Below, piece by piece: positions 1 to 7,444 of a DNA stretch of 64,000 nt (position 1 is the stretch's first letter; the number at the start of each line of letters is the position of its first letter). Origin of the DNA: Klebsiella sp. BIGb0407 (lineage in GTDB: Bacteria > Pseudomonadota > Gammaproteobacteria > Enterobacterales > Enterobacteriaceae); NCBI RefSeq assembly GCF_024807845.1, contig NZ_JANUEQ010000002.1:124001-188000 (forward strand). Direction: 5' to 3'. The translations under genes were made by a program, and so were the position numbers. The notes below the pieces were generated by a model. That model had not been told where the DNA came from and did no database searches. It worked only from the letters and a program-made list of their open reading frames with translations.

Positions 1-21
1 GACATAATGCCCCCTTGGCGG

Positions 22-1266
22 TTACACCTCAGGCGGATAGTGCAGCGAGTTTGCGGATGATGAATGTAAACCATTCTGCCCTGCCGGATACTGATATAAC
101 TGGAGTGAGAATTGCTCAGCTATCGCCATGATGTATTCAAAAATAGATGACTGCGTGTTCTCATATTCCATCCAGAATGTGGAAGAGGTAAAACAATATA
201 TTTCCAGCGGCAAGCCGGCAGGTGAAGGCTTTAACATACGCACCATGATGTACATATCTTTGATGATATCTTCACGCCCGGCCAGATAACTCATCAGATA
301 GTGGCGAAATAGCGTCAGGTTAGTGATGCCATTTTCCATAAACCAGCCATCTGCAATACCGGTTGGATCTCTTCCATCAACCAGCTGATTCAGTGGTTCA
401 TTAAGGCCACGCAGAGCAAGCATTGGCTTTAAGTTCTGCTGAGTTACAAAAGTCACAGAGTGCTGATCGATAAAAATATTACGCATAATGCGCCTGGCCC
501 CGGAAGAAAACATGGCCTGCCAGTTGGTATAGGTTTCGGTGAGAAAATTTTTCGTTGGGATGCGCGAAATTGTATTATCCCAGTTACGAATAGTGATGGT
601 ATGCAGAGCAATATCAATCACCTCACCGCTGAGATTTCTATCCGGCATTTCAATCCAGTCGCCCAGTTGTAGTACATCATTTGAAGAGAGCTGTACGTTG
701 GCAACCAGTGACAACAAGGTGTGCTGGAATACCAGCATCAGAACCGCAGCAGCAGCACCCAGACTGGAAATTATAATAATCGGTGATTTGTTCGACATCA
801 CGGCAAGGATCATAATCGCCGCGAGTATATGAATCAAAATCTTCCCTATCTGGATATAGCCTTTGATCGAGTGGTTCTTTCGTTTAGCTTTGCGCAGATA
901 TGAAATGTTAATGATATCCAGCAGCTCATTAAAAAATACTGACAGATAAATAAAAAATAGAATTCCGCATAAGGTATTTATCGCTGTTACCCAGGGGGTG
1001 GGCATATCAGGCATAAATTGCAACAAATAGTAAACGCTTAAAATAGGAATAAAATTGGATATTTTTTCAGCAATTCGTCTGTCTTTCTCCAGAGGAACAT
1101 CCTGTTTATGGCTGCTAAAAAAAACTCTTCTGACAATTTTTATAACAAAAAACTTACAAGAAATATGTACAACCAGCCAGGCTGCAATCAGTAAAAGGAT
1201 ATTAAATCCAATTGAAAGCGCTTGATCTTCCTGAATAAAAGCCATCAACTTTTGTAAATAAACCAT
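22..1266 (-). CDS. ybdG: MscS-family mechanosensitive channel, YbdG type
   Basis: A 414-residue inner-membrane protein that should open under membrane tension to release solutes (miniconductance, MscM-like class). Several hydrophobic helices fill the first half. The pore-lining helix and the start of the beta domain read GAAAAVLMLVFQHTLL, then LGDWIEMPDRN and IRNWDNTISRIPT, which closely match E. coli YbdG. The C-terminal half keeps the YbdG-specific stretch LPLEIYCFTSSTFWMEYE. The length matches YbdG (about 415). It stands alone, with no co-oriented neighbour close by. Family call is strong; the physiological role is known only by analogy, and it could be a second paralogue of ybdG. Confidence 0.88.
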   Translation of the reverse strand: MVYLQKLMAFIQEDQALSIGFNILLLIAAWLVVHISCKFFVIKIVRRVFFSSHKQDVPLEKDRRIAEKISNFIPILSVYYLLQFMPDMPTPWVTAINTLCGILFFIYLSVFFNELLDIINISYLRKAKRKNHSIKGYIQIGKILIHILAAIMILAVMSNKSPIIIISSLGAAAAVLMLVFQHTLLSLVANVQLSSNDVLQLGDWIEMPDRNLSGEVIDIALHTITIRNWDNTISRIPTKNFLTETYTNWQAMFSSGARRIMRNIFIDQHSVTFVTQQNLKPMLALRGLNEPLNQLVDGRDPTGIADGWFMENGITNLTLFRHYLMSYLAGREDIIKDMYIMVRMLKPSPAGLPLEIYCFTSSTFWMEYENTQSSIFEYIMAIAEQFSLQLYQYPAGQNGLHSSSANSLHYPPEV

Positions 1267-1436
1267 GTCGTCACGCCCGGAAAAAATCTAAGAATCATGA
1301 AAATAATAAACAATCAGAATAACAATGAAGCTTCCTGATAATTATCATGACATGCTCAGACCATATACGTCCACGCTGTGGTAGGTGCTTTTATCCAGGC
1401 TTTGTAGATACAGAAGAAAAAGAGAAGGGGGTCTGA

Positions 1437-1472
1437 CAAAAAATAAATAGGCTTTTCAGCCTATTTATTTTA
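1437..1472 (-). terminator. Rho-independent terminator of the dhuI-like gene
   Basis: A 12-bp stem (AAATAAATAGGC with its complement) around a short loop, followed on the minus strand by a T-rich run. It sits just after the stop codon of the minus-strand isomerase gene. Confidence 0.7.
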
Positions 1473-1496
1473 ATTCATGATTAGCAGAAATGCTTA

Positions 1497-2132
1497 TTAG
1501 CCCAGTAAAGAGCGAATATAATCAGTCAGTTCCGCGTCCTGACTATTACTGAAGAAGCATTCCTGGAAGCGTGCGCCACCAATAGCTTGCTTAACCAGGT
1601 CTTGATCAATCGCTTTTAACGAGTCGATCAGCGGTTTGTTTGCAGCAACTTTCATATCGTTCAGAATCACAGCATTAGCATTCTGAGATTCACGACGTTC
1701 AGCCGGATAGCCTAAGCCTTTCTCGCCGTCGAAAGCTTTTTCGAAGATATAACGAACATTAAGCTCTGCGCCCCAGCCGAAGCCTTTTGCAAAAGCCAGC
1801 GCCAGCGCATTACCGTTATTCACTTGAGCAAACAGGTAGGCATCAGTCGGGTCGATACAGTAACCGCAGTTAACGCCCGGGAAGGTGTTAAGTGCCATCA
1901 TAGCGCCCTGACCAGTACCACAGCCAGCAACAACAAAGTCAACGGCTTTGCTGTTCAGCAGAATGGCACCAATAATACCAAGATGAACGTAAGTTAAACG
2001 GTGATCGTTGTCATCGCTCATTCCGACGTTAAAAACAGTATGGCCTTGCTTTGATACCGTCGTGGTTAATTCATTCAAGATGATAGCATTCTTAGCCGCC
2101 TGGCTAAATTCGTTCATTAATGCAATTTTCAT
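1497..2132 (-). CDS. RpiB/LacA/LacB-family isomerase, probable DhuI-type 5-keto-4-deoxyuronate isomerase
   Basis: A 211-residue cytoplasmic isomerase of the RpiB/LacAB family. It shows the family active-site loop AGCGTGQGAMMALN with the conserved Cys, and the second conserved stretch GNALALAFAKGFGWG. The start chosen is MKIALMNEF at 2132, which has a GGGG ribosome site; a longer in-frame start at 2243 would run into the operator region. It is divergent from ogl and shares its KdgR/CRP control region. RpiB-family proteins named DhuI replace KduI in the unsaturated-uronate pathway of streptococci. With a DhuD-like dehydrogenase nearby, I infer that this enzyme isomerises 4-deoxy-L-threo-5-hexosulose uronate. 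Family is certain; the substrate is inferred from context. Confidence 0.75.
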   Translation of the reverse strand: MKIALMNEFSQAAKNAIILNELTTTVSKQGHTVFNVGMSDDNDHRLTYVHLGIIGAILLNSKAVDFVVAGCGTGQGAMMALNTFPGVNCGYCIDPTDAYLFAQVNNGNALALAFAKGFGWGAELNVRYIFEKAFDGEKGLGYPAERRESQNANAVILNDMKVAANKPLIDSLKAIDQDLVKQAIGGARFQECFFSNSQDAELTDYIRSLLG

Positions 2133-2247
2133 TTTTAACCCCAATAGAGAACAACTCGTTACACAGTGCGGATACTGATGGACTGCGTCCATTTGATACC
2201 CACTATAGTATAGGAAATTTAGAAAACCACAACGCACTTCCACTAAA

Positions 2248-2266
2248 AATGAAACTATGTTTTAAT
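2248..2266. promoter_or_regulatory. KdgR-type operator between dhuI-like gene and ogl
   Basis: AATGAAACTATGTTTTAAT fits the KdgR consensus of GAAAC and GTTTC arms around 3 bases. It lies between the divergent isomerase and ogl genes and could control both. Confidence 0.75.
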
Positions 2267-2278
2267 TAAATTATTCAA

Positions 2279-2294
2279 CGTGATTTAGATCACT
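2279..2294. promoter_or_regulatory. CRP binding site upstream of ogl
   Basis: GTGA-TTTAGA-TCAC is a perfect core CRP palindrome, 31 bp downstream of the start of the KdgR box and about 85 bp before the ogl start codon. This suggests catabolite activation of the pectin genes. Confidence 0.75.
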
Positions 2295-2378
2295 GTTTGC
2301 CGGGATGAATTTCGCTATGTTACTTACCATATGGAAGAACTCCGGAAAGAATTCAGTATTGGCGCAGAGTGAGGATTT

Positions 2379-3551
2379 ATGGCTAAGGGTGATATTCAGA
2401 AACTTAATTTTTCATCAACTGTTGATAGTGACTCTAATAACGAAGTCATTCGCTTAACGCCGCAAGACGTTTTGTGTCACCGAAACTACTTTTATCAAAA
2501 GTGTTTTACCAACGACAGTTCAAAGTTAATGTTTGCTGCAGAGTTTGATCAGAATCGTAACTATTATCTTTTAGATTTAGCATCACAGACAGCTAAACAA
2601 TTAACTGAAGGTAGCGGCGATAATACTTTCGGTGGTTTTTTATCACCTGATGATAAATTCTTATTCTACGTTAAAAATGAACGTAATTTGCAGCGCGTAG
2701 ATATTGAAACGCTGGAAGAAATTACTATTTATACCGTGCCTGATGACTGGGTTGGTTACGGCACCTGGGTGGCGAATAGTAAATGCACTAACATCGTTGC
2801 GATTGAAATTTTAAAAAGTGACTGGACGCCTCTCAGTGACTGGAAAATATTCCACGATTTCTATCACAAAAAACCACGCTGCCGGTTAATTACTATTAAC
2901 CTGGAAACAGGAACATCTTCAGTAGTTCTTGATCAAAATGTCTGGTTAGGACACCCAATTTATCGTCCTAATCACGATGATACCATCGCCTTCTGCCATG
3001 AAGGTCCGCACGATTTAATTGATGCAAGAATGTGGTTAGTGAACAGCGATGGTACCCAGGAACGTATGGTGCATGAGCATCTGCCGGGTGAAAGTTGTAC
3101 CCATGAGTTCTGGATCCCTGATGGTTCAGCCCTGGCTTACGTCTCTTATATGAAAGGTAAGCAAGAGCGATATATTCGTAATTATAATCCGGAAACCAAT
3201 GAAGATTCTCTGGTGATGGAAATGCCTGCATGCTCTCACTTGATGAGTAATGAAGACGGCACTCTGTATGTCGGTGATGGTTCCGGTAGCCCTGTAGATG
3301 TCAAAGACACGGGTAACTATAAGATTGAAAATGATCCTTGGATCTATATTTTAGCCCCTAAAACCGGGCAAGCTTATAAACTGGTAAAACATAATAGTTC
3401 CTGGAAAGTATTGAATGGTGACAGACAAGTAACACATCCTCACCCATCATTTACACCAGATAATAAATATGTCTTATATTCTTGTGATGCTGAAGGTCTC
3501 CCTGCCCTTTATCTGGCAAAAGTATCTGAAGAAATGTTAACTCAAATATAA
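2379..3551 (+). CDS. ogl: Oligogalacturonate lyase, PL22
   Basis: A 390-residue cytoplasmic lyase that cleaves short oligogalacturonides (saturated or unsaturated) to unsaturated galacturonate. There is no signal peptide, and the sequence forms WD-like beta-propeller repeats (for example FLSPDDKFLFYV and FTPDNKYVLYSCD). The catalytic set known from the Yersinia enterocolitica PL22 enzyme is present at the same numbers: R217, H242 (CTHEFW), and metal ligands H287 (CSHLMS), Q350, H353 and H355 (RQVTHPH). Length is that of the family. It is preceded by KdgR and CRP sites and followed by the dehydrogenase and kdgF, which act on its product. Confidence 0.96.
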   Translation: MAKGDIQKLNFSSTVDSDSNNEVIRLTPQDVLCHRNYFYQKCFTNDSSKLMFAAEFDQNRNYYLLDLASQTAKQLTEGSGDNTFGGFLSPDDKFLFYVKNERNLQRVDIETLEEITIYTVPDDWVGYGTWVANSKCTNIVAIEILKSDWTPLSDWKIFHDFYHKKPRCRLITINLETGTSSVVLDQNVWLGHPIYRPNHDDTIAFCHEGPHDLIDARMWLVNSDGTQERMVHEHLPGESCTHEFWIPDGSALAYVSYMKGKQERYIRNYNPETNEDSLVMEMPACSHLMSNEDGTLYVGDGSGSPVDVKDTGNYKIENDPWIYILAPKTGQAYKLVKHNSSWKVLNGDRQVTHPHPSFTPDNKYVLYSCDAEGLPALYLAKVSEEMLTQI

Positions 3552-3590
3552 TTTATACCAAAATAATTCGAGTAGCTTGTAATCATTGAA

Positions 3591-3620
3591 CTCAACTAAC
3601 TGATTATTCGGTTAGTTGAG
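3591..3620 (+). terminator. Hairpin between ogl and the dehydrogenase gene
   Basis: CTCAACTAAC and GTTAGTTGAG form a 10-bp perfect stem with a 10-nt loop, but no T tract follows. It could be a partial terminator or an mRNA stabiliser after ogl. Confidence 0.4.
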
Positions 3621-3689
3621 TGATGGTGATATCTGGTCTACTTAACATATTGATGTATATATTAATATATAAAAAATATCGGAGTCTCT

Positions 3690-4490
3690 ATGTCATTTAT
3701 TGATATGTTCTATCTGAAAGGTAAAGTTGCATTAGTTACTGGCGCTTCTTACGGAATTGGTTTTGAAATTGCTAAAGCACTGAGCAGCGCTGGTGCAACA
3801 ATCGTATTTAATGATGTTGTTGAAGATAACTTGAACAAAGGACTGGCAGCTTATAAAGAAGCCGGTATTGAAGCGCACGGTTATCTGTTCGATATCACCG
3901 ACGAACCTTCCGTAATAGAAAATATTAAACTGATTGAGAAAGATGTCGGCGTGATTGATATTCTGGTGAACAACGCCGGGATCATTCAAAGAAAACCGAT
4001 GTTAGAAACTACCGCTGCTGACTATCGTAAAATTATTGATATTGACCTGACCGGCCAGTTCATTATGGCTAAAGCCGTTTTACCATCAATGATCGCCAAA
4101 GGTCACGGTAAAATCATCAACATCTGCTCGATGATGAGTGAGCTGGGTCGTGAGACTGTTGTAGGTTATGCTTCCGCCAAAGGCGGATTAAAAATGCTGA
4201 CCAAAAATATCTGTTCTGAATTTGGTTCAGCCAATATTCAATGTAACGGTATCGGACCAGGCTACATCGCTACTCCACAGACCGCACCATTACGTGAAAT
4301 TCAGGAAGATGGCAGCCGTCATCCATTCGACCAGTTCATTATTTCAAAAACACCTGCAAGTCGCTGGGGTACACCTGACGATCTGGCTGGCGCGGCAATC
4401 TTCCTGGCTGCCGATGCATCGAATTTTGTAAATGGCCATATTCTGTATGTTGATGGCGGTATTCTGGCATACATTGGTAAACAGCCTTAA
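3690..4490 (+). CDS. SDR-family dehydrogenase, probable DhuD-type 2,5-diketo-3-deoxygluconate reductase
   Basis: A 266-residue classical short-chain dehydrogenase. The nucleotide-binding motif TGASYGIG is at 17-24, NNAG at 94-97, and the catalytic triad is S147, Y160 and K164. The C-terminus YIGKQP and overall pattern resemble gluconate 5-dehydrogenase (IdnO)/DhuD proteins rather than the roughly 253-residue Dickeya KduD. Expected role: NAD(P)H-dependent reduction of 3-deoxy-D-glycero-2,5-hexodiulosonate to 2-keto-3-deoxygluconate, the last step before KdgK and KdgA. It lies between ogl and kdgF with an AGGAG-like site (GGAG) before the start. Fold certain; precise substrate inferred from the locus. 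Confidence 0.78.
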   Translation: MSFIDMFYLKGKVALVTGASYGIGFEIAKALSSAGATIVFNDVVEDNLNKGLAAYKEAGIEAHGYLFDITDEPSVIENIKLIEKDVGVIDILVNNAGIIQRKPMLETTAADYRKIIDIDLTGQFIMAKAVLPSMIAKGHGKIINICSMMSELGRETVVGYASAKGGLKMLTKNICSEFGSANIQCNGIGPGYIATPQTAPLREIQEDGSRHPFDQFIISKTPASRWGTPDDLAGAAIFLAADASNFVNGHILYVDGGILAYIGKQP

Positions 4491-4554
4491 TTACATGCTA
4501 TGATATGTAACTAAAAATATAATTGATTCAACCACTTATTTTTGTGAGGTGGCA

Positions 4555-4887
4555 ATGTTTGTTTTTAATCATGACAGAGTTCTTGAAGATCTCGGCAATG
4601 GCGTTAGCAGAAAAGTCTTAGCACACGGTGGCAGCATGATGGCTGTTGAAGTGTTCTTTGAAAAAGATGCTATTGGTCCAATGCACAATCATCCTCATGA
4701 ACAACTGACTTATGTTCTGTCCGGTGTATTTGAATTCACCATCGGTGATGAAGTACATGTTGTTAAAGCAGGTGATACGCTTTATAAACAACCGAACATT
4801 ATGCATGGCTGTGTTTGTCTTGAACCTGGGACGTTATTAGATACATTTACGCCTCAGCGCCAGGATTTTTTGAAAGACAGTAAATAA
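4555..4887 (+). CDS. kdgF: KdgF, unsaturated uronate ring-opening cupin
   Basis: A 110-residue single-domain cupin. KdgF linearises 4,5-unsaturated galacturonate released by Ogl, feeding the isomerase and dehydrogenase. The metal-binding motif is HNHPHEQ (H44, H46, Q50) with H84 as the fourth ligand. The C-terminal DTFTPQRQDF segment carries the conserved Asp and Arg used in catalysis. The ATG at 4555 is preferred to a GTG 6 bp upstream because GAGG at 4546-4549 then has normal spacing; the GTG would overlap it. It follows the dehydrogenase and ends at a strong terminator, so it closes the ogl unit. Confidence 0.93.
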   Translation: MFVFNHDRVLEDLGNGVSRKVLAHGGSMMAVEVFFEKDAIGPMHNHPHEQLTYVLSGVFEFTIGDEVHVVKAGDTLYKQPNIMHGCVCLEPGTLLDTFTPQRQDFLKDSK

Positions 4888-4913
4888 CTGAATAGCAGTC
4901 GAGCACCCTGATA

Positions 4914-4947
4914 AAGGATCCGCAAAAGCGGATCCTTAAGTTTTTTT
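4914..4947 (+). terminator. Rho-independent terminator after kdgF
   Basis: A 10-bp perfect stem (AAGGATCCGC / GCGGATCCTT) with an AAAA loop, followed by seven T residues. It ends the ogl-dehydrogenase-kdgF transcript. Confidence 0.93.
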
Positions 4948-5037
4948 ATATGGCCTATATTTTTTAGTATCAGGAATTAGCGTTCAGAGTAGTATGTGGC
5001 TGGATGCAGCAAGCTTTTAGATTACAGGAATCTTATC

Positions 5038-5577
5038 ATGTCCTTCAGTGAAGTAAGTCCATACTACCTTGGTCAGGGCATAGGGATTTTAGCATTCTTG
5101 ATAGGATTGACCGTATTCATTCAGCGCGATGATAAAAAGCTAAAGATTCGCTTGATTATATATACTGCATGTATGGGGATACACTTTTTTTTACTGGGAG
5201 CAACTCCGGCAGGGATAAGCGCCTCGTTAAATGCTGTACGTACACTGGTTTCTATCTATTTTAGAAAATCAGTGATCATGTATATATTTATTACCCTCAC
5301 CCTGACGTTAACTTTACCTAATATTCATCACTGGATGGAATTTCTCCCCGTGATTGCAACCATCATGAGTACCGTGGCATTCTTTAAATTTACTCAGTTA
5401 AAACTGAGAATTACCATGTGGCTTTCTACTGTTTGTTGGGTGATATACAACTTCTGGATCGGAACTTTAGGAGGAACGTTGATTGAAGCGAGTTTCTTAC
5501 TGATCAATGGTGTTGCTATCTATCGATTTACTGTTCTGAAGAAAAAAGGGATAGATCCTTTCGCTACACAAAAATAA
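5038..5577 (+). CDS. ygjV: YgjV-family inner-membrane protein
   Basis: A 179-residue hydrophobic protein with about five or six membrane segments. It aligns throughout with E. coli YgjV: YLGQGIGILAFLIGLTVF at the start, GIHFFLLGATPAGISASLNAVRT in the middle, and WVIYNFWIGTLGGTLIEASF with KKGIDPF at the end. The start MSFSEVSPYYL at 5038 has an AGGA site; an upstream in-frame ATG at 4996 lacks one. Function of the family is unknown. It sits alone between the kdgF terminator and the next KdgR-controlled promoter, so a role in uronate metabolism is only suggested by position. Confidence 0.85.
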   Translation: MSFSEVSPYYLGQGIGILAFLIGLTVFIQRDDKKLKIRLIIYTACMGIHFFLLGATPAGISASLNAVRTLVSIYFRKSVIMYIFITLTLTLTLPNIHHWMEFLPVIATIMSTVAFFKFTQLKLRITMWLSTVCWVIYNFWIGTLGGTLIEASFLLINGVAIYRFTVLKKKGIDPFATQK

Positions 5578-5787
5578 ATATTTTCTGCGAATAAACCCAG
5601 CTTTAACCAGTCAATAAATCTGCATTCACTTTATTATTAAAAAAATAGTTTTTAACATAATTAACAATTTATTCCGCTATCCGATATTTCGATACAATAT
5701 ATTTAACCTTGCTCGTAACAGGACAAAAATAAAATAAAATGTCCGTACAAACTCTTATGTAAAATATTTGTTTAATGCAAAAATAAT

Positions 5788-5803
5788 TTTGAAGTACATC
5801 ACA
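5788..5803. promoter_or_regulatory. CRP-like site upstream of GPH transporter gene
   Basis: TTTGA-AGTACA-TCACA: one perfect and one imperfect half-site with the standard 6-bp spacer, 45 bp before a KdgR box. Confidence 0.55.
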
Positions 5804-5847
5804 TAGTTTACATAAATCCGTTCTTAAAAGACCTTGTCAGGCATATT

Positions 5848-5866
5848 ATTGAAACAATGTTTCATA
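5848..5866. promoter_or_regulatory. KdgR-type operator upstream of GPH transporter gene
   Basis: ATTGAAACAATGTTTCATA has perfect GAAAC/GTTTC arms around 3 bases. It is the best KdgR match in the window. Confidence 0.8.
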
Positions 5867-5928
5867 AATTAAAAGTTAACCTTCCATTGATGTTAAAACG
5901 GATGACCGTTTTATAATAGGCGAGTTAA

Positions 5929-7443
5929 ATGACTGATAAACAAAGAAGTATTACTGCCCTGACACGTTTTTCCTATGGCAGCGGAAACCTGATCGGCAGC
6001 GGCGCAATCGCAATCAGCGGAGCATGGCTGCTTTATTTTTATACCACCTTCTGTGGGCTTTCAGTTTTTGAAGCAACAATAATATTTTCGATAGCCACTT
6101 ACTTGGATGTCATTTTAAACCCACTGATGGGCTTTATTACCGATAACTTCAATCAGAGTAAGTTAGGACGCCGTTTTGGCCGCCGCCGTTTCTTCATACT
6201 GATTGCTATTCCATGCATGATAATCTATCCGATGCTTTGGGTTAATGGCATGAGTTTTTGGTATTACCTGACGACATACATCATATTTGAAGTCGTCTAT
6301 ACCATGATCATGATACCGTTCAACACGCTGCCTGTTGAAATGACAAAAGATTTCAACCAGAGAACCTATCTGACCGGTTCTAAAGCCATGTTTGGTAAAG
6401 TTGCTAACTTTTTAGCGGCCGCAATCCCGGGGATCTTCTTCTACTTCTTTAATAAAGAATCAGCGACTCCGTTTTTCCTGACCGGCATAACCTATGCCGT
6501 GATTATGGTGATTGCGCTTATTCTGCTCTACTGCAATAGCTGGGAGAGACCAAAAGAAGAAGTTGCTGATGAATTCACCCATGGCTTTGTTGAAGGTTTC
6601 AGCAAATTATTCACTGACCTTTTCTCTACTTTTAAATTAAAAACATTCCGTACTCATCTGGGAATGTATTTGTTCGGTTTTGGTGCTGAATGGCTATTCA
6701 CCGCAACCTTTACCTATTTTATTGTTTTCAACTTAGAGCAGCCAAGAACCTTTGTCTCTGAAATGAACTCACTAAGCAGTATCTGTCAGCTTGTTTCAAC
6801 CGCATTCTTTATGATGTGGTGTGCCAAGCGTGGATTTAAACGCCCGTTTATTGTCGCCATTTTGATTGTTGTTTCCTCGGTTGTTGGTTATGTCGGAGTT
6901 TTCTACTTAAACCTCCCTCATTTAACCTGGGTTATCGTCGGTATCACTATTTGGTTCGGTTTAGGTACTGGTGGCGTGTATTACATTCCATGGAGCGTTT
7001 ACGTATTCCTTGCTGATGTCGACGAAGTATTAACCGGAAGACGTCGGGAAGGTTTGTATGCCGGTGCAATGATCATGGCCGGTAAGTTAATGAGAGCGAC
7101 CGTTGTATTTTGTTTAGGTGTCGTACTGAGTCTGTTTGGTTTTGAGTCTGGTATTCATCACCAACCGGAAAGTGCCGTTAACGCTATCAATGGCGTAATG
7201 ATTTTTGGTGTTGCAGGAATGGCTTTGATAGGTATCTATTTCTCAATAAAAATGAAATTAGATAAAGAGTCTCATGCTGAAGTCACTCAAGAGTTAGAGC
7301 GTTTAAAACAAGGTGGTAGAAAAGAAGACGCTACACCAGAAGTGAGAGTGTTAGTTAAAGAACTGACCGGCTACGAATATGATGAATGCTTCGGTAATAA
7401 CAACGTTGGCTTTAAATACACCACTAAAGCTGAGGCTATTTAG
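5929..7443 (+). CDS. GPH-family (MFS) oligogalacturonide/uronate symporter, TogT-like
   Basis: A 504-residue cytoplasmic-membrane carrier of the glycoside-pentoside-hexuronide:cation family, with about 12 hydrophobic helices. The N-terminal signature region reads NPLMGFITDNFNQSKLGRRFGRRRFF, with the typical basic loop after helix 2. An unusual hydrophilic C-terminal tail of about 70 residues follows the last helix. It sits behind a KdgR box and immediately before the PL9 lyase gene (1-base gap), so it should import oligogalacturonides or unsaturated digalacturonate alongside TogMNAB. Dickeya TogT belongs to the same family, but orthology is not proven here. Confidence 0.85.
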   Translation: MTDKQRSITALTRFSYGSGNLIGSGAIAISGAWLLYFYTTFCGLSVFEATIIFSIATYLDVILNPLMGFITDNFNQSKLGRRFGRRRFFILIAIPCMIIYPMLWVNGMSFWYYLTTYIIFEVVYTMIMIPFNTLPVEMTKDFNQRTYLTGSKAMFGKVANFLAAAIPGIFFYFFNKESATPFFLTGITYAVIMVIALILLYCNSWERPKEEVADEFTHGFVEGFSKLFTDLFSTFKLKTFRTHLGMYLFGFGAEWLFTATFTYFIVFNLEQPRTFVSEMNSLSSICQLVSTAFFMMWCAKRGFKRPFIVAILIVVSSVVGYVGVFYLNLPHLTWVIVGITIWFGLGTGGVYYIPWSVYVFLADVDEVLTGRRREGLYAGAMIMAGKLMRATVVFCLGVVLSLFGFESGIHHQPESAVNAINGVMIFGVAGMALIGIYFSIKMKLDKESHAEVTQELERLKQGGRKEDATPEVRVLVKELTGYEYDECFGNNNVGFKYTTKAEAI

Positions 7444-7444
7444 T

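Larger units (their letters stand above)
5578..5928 (+). promoter_or_regulatory. Regulatory gap before the GPH transporter gene
   Basis: An AT-rich 351-bp gap with no gene. It holds a CRP-like site at 5788-5803 (TTTGA-N6-TCACA), a KdgR box at 5848-5866, and an inverted repeat AAAACGG-ATGA-CCGTTTT at 5895-5912 that lies between the KdgR box and the start codon. Confidence 0.6.

Noticed and set aside
2968..3231. Antisense open frame of 87 codons inside ogl
   Set aside because: It mirrors the third codon positions of a clearly conserved gene and has no ribosome site or recognisable product.
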